Positions 1 through 8,485 are shown, numbered from the stretch's first letter. The stretch: 12,500 bases of DNA from Cristatella mucedo (GCA_009760855.2 WPIO01000057.1:172501-185000); one strand, 5' to 3'. Made by a program: numbers and translations. Notes: a model not told the origin generated them from the sequence alone.

Positions 1-611
1 CCCGCTCCCTCCGCCAGCCCGACGTAGACCTGGAGAGTGTGCAGCGGCTGCCTCGGGGCTTGACAGCAGGCTTGAGACAGCGAGCTGGCAGCCTTTGGCC
101 AGCTTGGTGCCTGCCTGCCTGCATGCTTTGCACGTGCCGCGGATTTCATTGCCTGTCTGCTCGAACGACGTACCGCCGCCTGCAAGATCGGCTTGGCGGT
201 TGGCCGGTTGCTAGGCATAAGAGGCCGATTGGTGACATAAGGATACTGGCTAGTGTACGGTCCGTGCAAAAAGAAGGAGGACACTTGGCTGAATGGACGA
301 ACCTATTCGTCGCGAGCTCCTAAGATTCATCGGTGGTTCGGGAAAACAATTGAAATGATGTCTAGCGGTCGATTTCGGGTAAGGTTAATCCACGGCTCTC
401 AGAAGTAGAGAAGAAAAGAAAGGCGCTTTGCCACTGTCGAGATCTGACCTTGAACTGGATCGTACTCTGGCAGTAGAAAAATAATGACGAAAGCTGTGAC
501 GCATTTGCGATCGGAGTACGCACCGGATCACGTGCTCAAGTAGAAAGGCCCCATTTACTAGTTACCTGCGATCGCTTATGTACATACGCGTGTAATGTAG
601 AATTAATTTGT
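1..611. other. No gene recognised
   Basis: I see no convincing exon, RNA gene or mobile element. A plus-strand open frame at 39-323 begins with GTG and has no recognisable motif. Two CACGTG E-box hexamers occur (131-136 and 529-534), and a GTAAGG donor-like word lies near 379, without a coding signal before it. Confidence 0.5.
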
Positions 612-725
612 CTTGCGCCTTAAAAAAAGAACTGTATCTCTATCCTGGCGCTTTGTATATGGCACAGAGCTCGAGCCCGCGACCTTGGTCATAAACTCTA
701 AAAGGCGTATGCTGTCTCAACCGAA
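612..725 (-). repeat. tRNA-derived SINE with GCGC-hairpin body
   Basis: Read on the minus strand. A box-A-like element (GGTTGAGACAGC, complement of about 711-723) is followed after about 32 bases by a box-B-like element (GGGCTCGAGCTC, complement of 667-678), the spacing expected of a tRNA-type internal Pol III promoter. Next comes a body (612-664) closely matching the bodies at 3622-3692 and 5489-5559: a GGCGC arm, a spacer resembling AGAGATACAGTTCTT, then a GCGCC arm. No clear (ATT)n tail is present, so the 3' end is truncated or decayed. This copy shows head and body together and so defines the family architecture. Pol III promoter logic is established knowledge; membership in a named SINE family is unknown. 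Confidence 0.55.
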
Positions 726-831
726 GACATCTCTCAAGTCGGATGTAGGGATCATTGGAGGCTAGCCATACTACACAATACTTTGTTAATTAAGGTAAGG
801 TCTTGGGCTCGAGCCATGAGGCGGAAAGCGC

Positions 832-834
<3 letters not shown>

Positions 835-865
<31 letters not shown>
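835..865. repeat. (GA)n microsatellite
   Basis: About 15 uninterrupted GA dinucleotides. Just upstream (795-815) is GGTCTTGGGCTCGAGCC, which resembles a tRNA box B on the plus strand, echoing the tRNA-like head plus GA tract seen near 3700-3898. Confidence 0.9.
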
Positions 866-868
<3 letters not shown>

Positions 869-1433
869 GAGACTTCACCCAGAGCACTATGCAAATGAAT
901 TATATTGAACCGCGTCGAGTCGTCAGTTACCCAGTGAGAGCCAGCGTGCCAGTCATCTTAGGCGAGATTGGCAACAGCCGGCTCGCTGTGCAAATGCCGC
1001 TGTGCAAATGCCGCAGCCGGTCGCTCAACGATCTGCGTGCCGTCGCTCTCTCCCAAGGTGACCGGCGAGCTTTCGCCGGGTGGCCGAAGGCTTTATTGAT
1101 CCAGCGTCTCCCGAGAACTATAGTTGTCGTCTCCCGAGCCCCTTTGGGCAGGTGCAGCGCTTGGCGACTCGGGCTCGGCGAGTTGGAAGGCAAGCTTTGC
1201 GATGCAGCTGACGTACAGTTAGTTATTCCTGGCTTCAGACGACGGCGTTGAGATCGCATAAGCGATCGCTGGAGACTAGTGAATTGGGCCTTACTATTTC
1301 GACTTATTTCGACCAAGTGACCCACGCTCGGATCCAAAATTGCCGCCACGGCATTTCCCCTTTTCTTCTCTACTCACGCCGAGTGTGCGATCCCTAATCT
1401 TTACTAATTAAAGCGAGAAAGTCCGTCACTCCG
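866..1433. other. No gene recognised; octamer motif and small duplication
   Basis: No supported exon. A perfect POU octamer ATGCAAAT lies at 890-897. GCTGTGCAAATGCC occurs twice in tandem (984-997 and 998-1011), each copy containing a near-octamer. Open frames on both strands here overlap one another and show no recognisable domain. Confidence 0.45.
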
Positions 1434-1494
1434 TAAGATGGCGCCATAGCATCACATGGTTAGGGCGCACTTGCGTCAAGCGATAAGATGGCGC
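1434..1494 (+). promoter_or_regulatory. Paired YY1-like motifs
   Basis: The 11-mer TAAGATGGCGC occurs twice on the same strand (1434-1444 and 1484-1494), start to start 50 bp. It matches the AAGATGGCG core associated with YY1/Pho binding, and the first copy is embedded in a 10-bp palindrome, ATGGCGCCAT. No gene can be firmly assigned downstream; an ATG frame at 1456-1689 crosses the second motif but encodes nothing I recognise. Confidence 0.3.
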
Positions 1495-1671
1495 AGCATT
1501 GTCTTCCGTGGCGGAGCTACTATGACTCAGCGAAGAGAGTCCGCGGGTAGTGAGCCGTTCGCAAGGCTGGATTTCAGAGCGGAGTGCCGTCGCTCCTTTC
1601 TCCCCGACCCTTTTCCTGCCGAGGTCATATTTCGCCCCGAAAAGAGGCTGCTGGTATTCATTTGGGGCTTT

Positions 1672-1739
1672 GATTTGATATTAATTTAATATTTTTAATA
1701 TTTTAATTTTGATATTATTTTGATATTAATTTAATATTT
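1672..1739. repeat. AT-rich block with internal direct repeat
   Basis: A roughly 70-base block almost devoid of G and C in otherwise mixed sequence. A 19-base word (TGATATTAATTTAATATTT) occurs at 1676-1694 and again at 1721-1739. This could be a decayed transposon tail, a matrix-attachment-like segment or simple slippage; nothing decides between them. Confidence 0.6.
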
Positions 1740-2249
1740 GAACTGAATCTTTTCGACTATCCTTCGGAGGACGGCGTGCGCATGATCGAATAGGCCAGAT
1801 CTGTTGACCTTTTAGTTGTCTCTCTTTAGTTCTTTCACACGTAGCCTACTTTTGCCACTGCTGGACGGCAGCTACGTGCATGCACACTGCGAGATAGCGT
1901 CAATAGACTCAGGCAGCTTCGAAGAAAGCGCGATTCGGGCGAGAGTCGTTTCGCAAGATCAAACTCAGCCAAGCGGTCTTGGTCCAGCATTTAGGCATTT
2001 GCACGTCAAGTGCAGAAGCGACTTCTGCCGCAGGCAATTTCATACTGCCTGCTTTTAACCGGTGAAAACTGCCAGCTCGGCTCTTCAGCCGATGCCCGAT
2101 TGAGACTGTTGAATCAGTGTCAAGGTTGCCAGAGTCGTCGTTCCTTGAGCTTAATTTGCAACATAAGCGCTATTCTCTGATGCAAAATTAAAACGATCTC
2201 TCTCAGAGGGGAGCGTCGCCCTCTAGACTGCTATGTGAAGTGCAACGCT
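1740..2249. other. No gene recognised
   Basis: Mixed-composition sequence with no convincing exon or RNA gene. The frame at 1816-2058 lacks an ATG start and any recognisable motif. Confidence 0.4.
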
Positions 2250-2613
2250 ATTATGCCTAGCCGTCCGCGACATTCGGCCTTCTCGTTGCATTTCGGCTCA
2301 TGCCAGGCCTGTCCGTGTAACTGGGCTGCAGTCTGCGTCCGGCGCCCGCGCTCGCGACAAACTCCCCGAGCAGTACGGCGCGGTCGGTCGCACAATGAAG
2401 ATGCGAGTGGATAAATAGCGACCGCAGCGCTGCTGACGCATCTATCGACGCCGGCTGGCAACGAAGGAGGCAGCGGCGGCGTTGCTGAGTCTTCCCATAC
2501 CGGTCTTTATTTACTTTGGCTGTGCGTTCCGTTCGCTTGCTGTCCTTAGCTTCTTGCACTTCGCCGTCGTCCATATTTATTTGGCTGAGAGGGTCCTGGC
2601 TGCACGCCAGCAA

Positions 2614-2620
2614 TATAAAT
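2614..2620 (+). promoter_or_regulatory. TATA-like box
   Basis: TATAAAT lies in a GC-rich setting about 30 bases upstream of 2644, where an ATG begins a short Arg/Lys-rich frame. It is placed to set a start of transcription near 2640-2650, upstream of the candidate exon at 2745. It may be chance, and the weak Kozak context at 2644 argues against that ATG being the main start. Confidence 0.3.
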
Positions 2621-2744
2621 CGACGGACCTCGAGCGCGCGCGCATGTGCCCCAGGCGCAAGGAGCGGCGAGCGGCCCTGAAGAAGAGACAGCAATTAGGT
2701 ATTGTGCGCGCAGAGGATCGGCACGCGCGAGCTTCCTGTTGCAG

Positions 2745-2889
2745 GTGCCCGGAGCCGATCCGGGGATTCCGAGTAGGCAGGCCGTCAAGGAAGCGGTGCA
2801 CAGCTACGTCAACAAACTGAGCGCCAGCAACAAAGCCGTCTACAACGCCATGGCTCCTGTTTTCATTAGCAACCCGCACCGAGAGCCAG
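2745..2889 (+). CDS. Candidate coding exon A, unknown protein
   Basis: The frame starting at 2745 reads as 48 codons plus one base. It includes VKEAVHSYVNKLSASNKAVY followed by NAMAPVFISNPHREP, with a strong purine-N-pyrimidine codon pattern (GTC, AAC, AGC, GCC, TAC) not seen in the other frames. A pyrimidine-containing acceptor (CTTCCTGTTGCAG) precedes 2745, and a CAG|GTCGGT donor follows 2889, leaving one base (phase 1). An optimal-looking Kozak context, GCCATGG, puts a possible start codon at 2850-2852 in the same frame, so the exon may instead hold the start of translation. I do not recognise the protein. The phase fits the exon at 6017-6510. The intron between would be 3.1 kb and filled with repeats. 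Confidence 0.45.
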
Positions 2890-3603
2890 GTCGGTGTGCT
2901 GCGGCCGCGCGCCCTTTGTCGAGCCGCAAGCGGCGGCTGTTTGCGCCTCCTCGCGCCGCCGGCTCCATTGTGCGCGGCCCGGCCGTCGACCGCTGTGCCG
3001 CTGCGCCGCCGCTTCGACGCGGGACCACGCGGACAGGTGCGAACGACGCGCCCCGTGCGGCCGGCGCCGGTGTCGCAACTCTTGCGTGTCCAGGCAGGTT
3101 GTTCGATCGGCGATCGCGAGTCGGGGCATTGGCTGCGCGCAAGCAAATGCCGAGTGCCGGCGCCGGCGCCGCTAGAAGCTGGCCACTCTCGACCCGCATC
3201 CCGAAGGACACGTGGGGGCTCGGGCATCAAAGGAGCTTGTGCGTCGAGCTCTGGCGCCCAGTGGAGGCGCAGGCGAACCGGACGGCGGAGCCGTCGGATA
3301 ATGCGTGACGCCGCGGCGGAAAGAGACTTTCGTTGCGAGCGTTTCGTTCCTTTTCTGGCTGAACAGAGACTCGAGGCGCGCTGGGCCCCGCGAGAAATCT
3401 AGCCGCGCGGCGCTCGCGCTGCGGGTCTCAGCTTTTAAGAGAGTGCGACAAAGAGCAAAGAGAGCGAACAGCGCGGGGAAAATCGATCTGGAAAACCTGA
3501 CGACTCAAAAAAGGCGAGCGGCTTCACCGGAAGTATCGCGTACTGGGGGCACAGAAGAGTGTGCCGATGCTCGAGGCAAGCCTGCTAGGCGAGTCCGCCA
3601 TGT

Positions 3604-3692
3604 TATAATAATAATAATAATAATTCGCTTGATAAAGCGCCCTCAAAGAACTTAATCTCTCTCTAGGCGCTTTACATTTGCTGTAAAGTGAA
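3604..3692 (-). repeat. SINE fragment, GCGC-hairpin body with (ATT)n tail
   Basis: On the minus strand this reads as a 71-base body (3622-3692) ending in an (ATT)n tail (3604-3624). By eye 62 of 71 bases match the plus-strand copy at 5489-5559. Arms TAAAGCGCC (3633-3641) and GGCGCTTTA (3666-3674) are perfect inverted repeats, so the body can fold into a 9-bp stem. The tRNA head expected from the copy at 612-725 is missing; a tRNA-like segment on the opposite strand abuts it instead. Confidence 0.65.
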
Positions 3693-4116
<424 letters not shown>

Positions 4117-4660
4117 TAAAAAGCTTTTGTCATGGCAGCTCATCATTTTTCGACGGATAAAGGATTAAGTCTCGAGACCGAAAGCAGCGGTAGCGATCTA
4201 CAGTGAGAGGATAATAACTCTTCCGAAATCCTCTATCTACAAGAAGCCAAGAAAGACCAGTCTTTTATTTAAACGAACGTAGGCATAGTTAAAATTCAAC
4301 CCTTCTTGATCAGCATATCCTTCATCACTTATACTCGTATTCTATTTCGGGCCTATGCGTGCTACACTAGCGCCGGCATTATCAGTAAACTTGTCTGTTC
4401 TGCCTTTCTTATGTGAAGTTACAAGAATACATTTGGGTTTCTTAGGGTGCAATAAAGAACTCTACCATGGTTATTTTTATTGTTAAGTATACTTCTAGAA
4501 TAAACAAACTACTATGAAACAGCTTTTTCTACTAAAAAGAAGTCGTTTCGCTCCGATTGCAGCTTTGCGATTGGAATCGTTTTGCTATGATTATCTCTAA
4601 GTCCGATGGCTAACTTTCTGAATAAATATAAATAAATAAATAGCAGTACAGGAAAAGTGA
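4117..4660. other. No gene recognised; AT-leaning spacer
   Basis: No supported exon or RNA gene. The segment is AT-leaning, and a short (TAAA)n tract lies at about 4620-4642. Confidence 0.45.
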
Positions 4661-4699
4661 TTTACACAAACCACCCCTCATAATATCGTAGAACCATAA

Positions 4700-4830
4700 A
4701 TAAAGGATAAGGCGCAACACCGCGAGGCTATCTGGGTTTGAACCGGTGATCCCGGAAATATAAGAGGCGAGTGTCGTCGCACGTCTCCGCTACCCCATCG
4801 TAACCGCTTCCTTTGCTTTCTGCTCACTTT
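4700..4830 (-). repeat. tRNA-derived SINE (second type)
   Basis: On the minus strand, box A reads TAGCGGAGACG (complement of 4782-4792) and box B reads GGTTCAAACCC (complement of 4734-4744), with 37 bases between them, within normal range for tRNA-type promoters. The intervening sequence has the look of a tRNA anticodon region. It does not carry the GCGC hairpin body, so it is probably a different family from the copies at 612, 3604 and 5489. Boundaries are approximate. It is too diverged to be a working tRNA gene. Confidence 0.55.
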
Positions 4831-4978
4831 GAGGAGGGTAAAAAACCTTTTGTCTTCAGCCTTGTCACCGAGTGTATTTGCTCGCTTGCCTAGGTCGAAC
4901 TGGCGCCTCGCGTTGCTGCGTGAAAATGACGCTGCATGAGGATCCATGTCTTTCATTGGGCCGGCGGATAGGCGTCTG

Positions 4979-5293
4979 GTGAAAGCGAGGCCGGGGAAAG
5001 CGAGACTGCTAAAAGCGAGGCCCGCGAAAGCGAGGCCGGTGAAAGCGAAGCAGGTGAAAGCGGGGCCGGTGAAAGCGAGGCCGGTGCAAGCGGGGCTGGT
5101 GAAAGCGAGGCCGGTGAAAGCGGGGCCAGTGAAAGCGGGGCCGGTGCATGCGACGCTGGTGAAAGCGAGGCCGGTGCATGCGACGCTGGTGAAACCGGGG
5201 CCGGTGAAAGCGAGGCTGGTGAAAGCGAAGCCGGTGCAAGCGAAGCCGGTGCATGCGACGCTAGTGAAAGCGGGGCCGGTGAAGGTGACACTG
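4979..5293. repeat. 21-unit 15-bp minisatellite
   Basis: Exactly 21 units of 15 bases with consensus GTGAAAGCGAGGCCG and no insertion or deletion from 4979 to 5293. Variants include AGG to GGG, GTGCAAGCG, and a GTGCATGCGACGCTG form at 5144, 5174 and 5249. Since 15 is a multiple of 3, several frames stay open: plus-strand VKARP-type (ATG at 4946, 134 codons), plus-strand ESEAG-type (no ATG), and minus-strand FTGLA-type (ATG at 5421, 247 codons). The minus frame superficially resembles a pentapeptide-repeat protein. I regard all as consequences of the period unless transcript data say otherwise. Confidence 0.95.
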
Positions 5294-5488
5294 TCAAACA
5301 AGGGGCTGCGACAGGCGAAAACACCCTCGTCATCAATGTACTTGGAATGAGATACCCTCGTCTTCATCACTGTGAATATTTCAAGAGCCGAGACGCACCA
5401 CGAAATTCCGTTGTCAGTCATTCGCCGTCGTGGCTGAGCAACGCTATCTTAGCGACGAAGCATGATATTACTCACCATTCAATTGCAT

Positions 5489-5579
5489 TTCCCTTTGCAG
5501 CAAATCTAAAGCGCCTAGAAAGAGATAAAGTTCTCGGAGGGCGCTTTATCAAGTGCATTATTATTATTATTATTATTAA
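5489..5579 (+). repeat. SINE fragment, GCGC-hairpin body with (ATT)n tail
   Basis: The body (5489-5559) matches the reverse complement of 3622-3692 at 62 of 71 positions counted by eye and ends in (ATT)n (5557-5579), which marks the 3' end. Stem arms TAAAGCGCC (5507-5515) and GGCGCTTTA (5540-5548) are perfect. The tRNA head is absent, consistent with 5' truncation on insertion. With the 3604-3692 copy it forms an inverted pair flanking the minisatellite. Confidence 0.65.
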
Positions 5580-5597
5580 CCAATTCGGGGCCGCTCG

Positions 5598-5628
5598 GTG
5601 TGTGTGTATGTGTGTGCGCACGCGCGCG
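5598..5628. repeat. Alternating purine-pyrimidine tract
   Basis: Thirty-one consecutive bases strictly alternate purine and pyrimidine, a (GT)n part followed by a (GC)n part with one CA step. Such sequence is known to favour Z-DNA under negative supercoiling. It lies upstream of the CpG-rich island and candidate exon at 6017. Confidence 0.8.
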
Positions 5629-6016
5629 AGCAGCGGGAGCTGCCTGAACTCGAGCGACCTCACACGCATGTTCCCTGTCGTCGCGATCTCTTTCCAGTCA
5701 GAGCGCACGAGGCTATGGTACTCCCGCCACAATGGCCGCCGGCTGCTTCCGGAAGGTCAGCAATCGTTGCGCCGCGGAGTTCAGCAGGTCGCAACGAGAT
5801 TATTGAAGAAGGTGAGATTGAAAAACAGAGATTTCCAAGCTCGCGGCAGAGCGCTCGCGGAAGCCGGTCCACTACGTAGGTGGCCGCGATGGCGACTTCC
5901 GCGACCGCTAGGTAGGCTGGCTGGCGGCGTCGCCGCCGCCGCCGCCGCCTTTCGATCTCGTGATAGCGACGGCCAAGAAGTTACGCGTCGCGCGCCCGTC
6001 ATTTCTCACGCCGCAG

Positions 6017-6510
6017 CTCAACTTTCCGTGGCCGCATCGACGGCCGCCAAGTGGACGCGATCGTACACGGCTCCGCCTCCGCCGTCGCTGCGTCCGGCCT
6101 CGTCGCGACCCGCGGCGCCGGTCCCAGCGGCCGCTGTCGACCGCGTCGTCGCGTCGGCGTCGATGGCCAGGAAGCGATCAACGAACACGCACTGGATCTG
6201 CTGGGACACGGGCGATCTCGAGCCGCCGGGCCTGCAGACGCGACTGGTTCGACCTTGGCCCACTCCGCGACCGCAGGCGCCGCGTGCAGCGACGGCCGCC
6301 GCCGGCCCGCGCCAGCTGAGCCGCGCTGCCAACGGCGGCGGCGCAAATCTGACGAGCGAGAGCCACGAGGCGAGAAGGTCGGCCGGCGGGCTCTACACGA
6401 GGCGCATGTACGCCAACTACCCCGTGCCCGACGATATCGCCATGTCGGATTTGCACGACACGATGCTTAGAAGCGAGCGGGCGCTTTTAGCCGACCCCGA
6501 GAACATCGAC
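6017..6510 (+). CDS. Candidate coding exon B, Pro/Ala-rich unknown protein
   Basis: The exon begins after a good acceptor (CATTTCTCACGCCGCAG, AG at 6015-6016) and ends at a strong donor, GAC|GTAAGT, at 6510/6511. Starting with two bases that complete the codon left by 2745-2889, it reads 164 further codons without a stop. The first two thirds are low-complexity, rich in Pro, Ala, Ser and Arg (YTAPPPPSLRPASSRPAAPV is typical). The last third is more globular and acidic, including MYANYPVPDDIAMSDLHDTM and then LRSERALLADPENID, with codon choice typical of real coding sequence. The same frame is open far upstream (from 4972), so the acceptor choice is inference. I recognise no family. Confidence 0.5.
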
Positions 6511-6677
6511 GTAAGTCGGCTGGGCAGAGCTTTCTACGTTATCTGACGTCGAGGACGCAAGCGCGCGGGGCGCCGACGGCCGCGCAGGCGGCGTAGGCGC
6601 AGGCCGCGGCGGCGGCCGTCTCTCGCGAGAAGCGCTTGCGGATTGAGCCCAACTAACAGCAGCAGCCCACGTTGCAG
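6511..6677 (+). other. Candidate 167-bp intron
   Basis: GTAAGT at the 5' end, GTTGCAG at the 3' end, and a branch-point-like ACTAAC about 25 bases before the acceptor. It is GC-rich, and the read-through frame stops at 6544-6546. Length and signals suit a short animal intron. Confidence 0.5.
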
Positions 6678-6750
6678 CGCGACACGCGAGCGCCATATTA
6701 TGTGCCAAATCCTCTACCCTGGTATACCGAGGATGGCTATACAGAGGAAG
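6678..6750 (+). CDS. Candidate coding exon C, unknown protein
   Basis: Joined in phase 0 to 6510, it gives 24 codons and one extra base: RDTRAPYYVPNPLPWYTEDG then YTEE. Aromatic, Pro and acidic residues follow on naturally from the acidic end of the previous exon. The donor is AAG|GTCAGT at 6750/6751. The next exon is not certain; a CAAAG|GTGAGC donor at 7044/7045 may end one, but its reading frame is not convincing. Confidence 0.45.
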
Positions 6751-7254
6751 GTCAGTCAATCGTTTCTTTTGCATGGCGCTTACACGCCGCCGCCGCCGCC
6801 GCCGGCCAGACGCGCCACGTCGGCCCGGCCGAAGCGATCGCTTGGAGATAGAGACGCCGTCGTCTTTTGCTCGCTTCGAGGTCGGCGTCCCGGTGATCGG
6901 TGACCCAGCGCTGCGCTCGCTTTTGGCGACGAGGCCGCCGCATTTGTGCGCGTCGGCTGCTGTTAGTCGCTGGTCAAATCGCGGAGCAATGTCTCATAAA
7001 TCTGTGATATTATCGTCATTATTTCCTACAATGAAAATACAAAGGTGAGCACTCACGTGTTCTGGTTGACTTGCGGGCGGGTTACGGATGTCTGGTGGGG
7101 CCGTTCCGTATTGACTCGCCGTAAACTCTCGCGGCGACGCCTCGTAGCGTTAACGATTCGAGTTGGTGAACGGCCTCGGGTGCAATGCGACATTGGGCCA
7201 TTTCAGCCGTTGGATAGCGTAGGGCAAAGAATCTAGATTCGACCTCCGTCGGTC
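6751..7254. other. Probable intronic or intergenic sequence
   Basis: A short (CGC)n run occurs near 6787-6803. A donor-like AAAG|GTGAGC lies at 7044/7045, followed by a CACGTG E-box at 7054-7059. No exon is firmly supported. Confidence 0.35.
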
Positions 7255-7296
7255 GTCCGACGGTTACGGTCCGACGGTTCCGGTCCGACGGTTCCG
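7255..7296. repeat. Three tandem 14-bp units
   Basis: GTCCGACGGTTCCG occurs at 7269-7282 and 7283-7296, with a one-base variant at 7255-7268. A small tandem duplication with no known role. Confidence 0.85.
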
Positions 7297-7558
7297 GTCT
7301 CTCGGTACCTTTCCTGCGGTTCGGCAGTCTCGATTTGGCATGCGACAGCTTCTCTGGAGTCAAAGGCGTTTACATATTTTTCCGACTAGTAAAAGTCTCA
7401 TTCTGCCAGCGGAGGGATATGCTCTAAGACACAGAATTCATTGACGAGAGGTTTCTCAAAAGACTCCCGTCTTGCATTGACGAGTCCTTCCGCTGTGCAA
7501 TTTGAAGAGTTCTTCTTTTACGGGTGGAAGGGAAAGCTGCGCTTACTTCTTGGGAGGA

Positions 7559-8422
7559 AGTAAAACCGAACTGCTGCTGCTCATAGGACACCCTAAGCGT
7601 GTAGCTGGATTAAAAGGCTTTGCTGTTCTAATAGGTGATGCTATTGTGCGACCTTCACCGCGTGCTCGTAATCTAGGTGTCGTGTTCGAAAGCTGCCTCA
7701 ATTTCAAAAGCTTCATTCAGAAGACTGCCTCTACAGCTAGCCATCACATCCGATCCCTATCCAAGACTAGGAGCTGTCTCCCACAGTGGCTTTTAAAAAA
7801 TTTAACTAGCTTTTTAGTTCTGTCTCGGCTTGATTATTGTAATTCCCTTTTGGCTGGGCTGCCAAAGAAAGCTATTATGCCACTACAGCGGACTATGAAT
7901 ATGGCTGCAAGGCTGGTCTTCAAGTCCCAGCGGTTTGAGCACGTGTCACCTCTGCTGAAAGAGCTAGGATGGTTGCCGGTTGAGCAAAGGATACAGAGCA
8001 AAGTTCTTACGCTGACCCACAAGGCCCGCCACGGCTTGGCTCCTTCGTACCTAGCTGAACTGCTACATCAGTTTCAGCCTGTTCGCGCCCTCAGGTCCTG
8101 TGTGGACAATAAATTAGCTGTCCCATCCCTCCGCTTAAAGACAGTTGGCGACAGAAGCTTTAGCTCTGCAGGTCCTAGACTGTGGAACTCGCTTCCACAA
8201 TTCTTACGCAACGACAACTACTCTCCTGCTGCCGAAAATGGCACATCTTTTTCAGCGGTCCTGAGCTGCTACTTCTACGCTACTCACTACCTCAACTGCT
8301 CTCCTGACTCTGCTATGCTTCCCACTTTCTCTTTGTTGCGTGAGACGAAGTCTGTTGGCTACCGAATGCGTACCGAAAGCCGCTTAGGCTGTGAGTTCGC
8401 TATACAAAACTCTCCTGCGTAA
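7559..8422 (+). pseudogene. Reverse transcriptase C-terminal fragment (LINE ORF2)
   Basis: 288 codons including the stop, no internal stop. In order, motifs familiar from LINE reverse transcriptases are: SKTELLLLIG at the start; RNLGVVFESCLNFKSFIQK; LVLSRLDYCNSLLAGLP; an AARLVFK segment; LGWLPVEQRIQSKVLTLTHK followed by ARHGLAPSYLAELL; and GPRLWNSLPQFLRN. These lie C-terminal to the catalytic palm (thumb and connection region), so the fragment cannot polymerise DNA. The open frame suggests fairly recent insertion or little time to decay. The C-terminal tail after LRN is less typical but still open. Confidence 0.85.
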
Positions 8423-8464
8423 CGCCCACATGGTCTTTATGACTTTGTGGAGTTACTGACGGAG
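8412..8464 (+). other. LINE 3'-terminal nested hairpin
   Basis: Arms in order: CTCC (8412-8415), GTAAC (8419-8423), CCACA (8426-8430), GTC (8433-8435), loop TTTAT (8436-8440), GAC (8441-8443), TGTGG (8446-8450), GTTAC (8452-8456), GGAG (8461-8464). Each arm pairs with its partner, giving a stem broken by small internal loops. The UAA stop codon (8420-8422) lies in the GTAAC arm. Some LINE reverse transcriptases recognise a 3' stem-loop of their RNA; that this one does is inference. Confidence 0.6.
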
Positions 8465-8485
8465 ATACATACATAAAATGCACCC

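Larger units (their letters stand above)
2250..3480. other. CpG-rich island, possible promoter region
   Basis: CpG is frequent throughout and long frames open on both strands, a composition effect. The region holds a TATA-like box (2614-2620) and the candidate exon at 2745-2889. In an animal genome this is compatible with a promoter-proximal island. Which strand is transcribed cannot be proved from sequence, but the one segment with coding-like codon pattern reads on the plus strand. Confidence 0.4.
7556..8485 (+). mobile_element. 5'-truncated non-LTR retrotransposon (LINE)
   Basis: The last part of a CR1/L2/Jockey-like LINE. It contains the C-terminal reverse transcriptase region and the 3' end, but no endonuclease and no catalytic YxDD palm motif, as expected of an incomplete reverse-transcription insertion. 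Homology begins about 7556 at the usual SKTELLLIG-type motif. After the stop codon at 8420-8422 only some 55-65 bases remain: a nested hairpin (8412-8464), then ATACATACATAAAATG and a CACCC word that also starts the 51-bp units near 3923. I could not define target-site duplications. The exact clade needs a phylogeny. Confidence 0.85.

Noticed and set aside
2644-2698. Short first exon with ATG at 2644 spliced to 2745
   Set aside because: The frame (phase 1 at 2698) would run into a stop soon after 2745, and the intron would be only 46 bases. The TATA-like box upstream is kept as a separate weak call.
2577-3230. Long minus-strand frames across the first CpG-rich island
   Set aside because: Arg, Ala and Gly dominate, starts are mostly non-ATG, and the opposite strand has a better coding pattern at 2745-2889. 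These are composition shadows.
5317-5358. VINVLGMRY in the ESEAG frame resembles the start of a potassium-channel T1 domain
   Set aside because: The resemblance is about nine residues long. What follows does not continue the T1 pattern, and no coding evidence supports this stretch.
4678-5421. 247-codon minus-strand frame resembling a pentapeptide-repeat protein
   Set aside because: The repeat part is the 15-bp minisatellite, which opens other frames equally, and the C-terminal part runs through a tRNA-derived SINE. The residue pattern does not match the usual A(D/N)LXX repeat well.
5960-6470. Arg-rich and Ala-rich frames overlapping exon B, including one from 6051
   Set aside because: The frame at 6051 begins with GTG, which is not a usual start in animals, and neither frame fits the splice donor at 6510 or the acidic coding stretch at 6406-6510.
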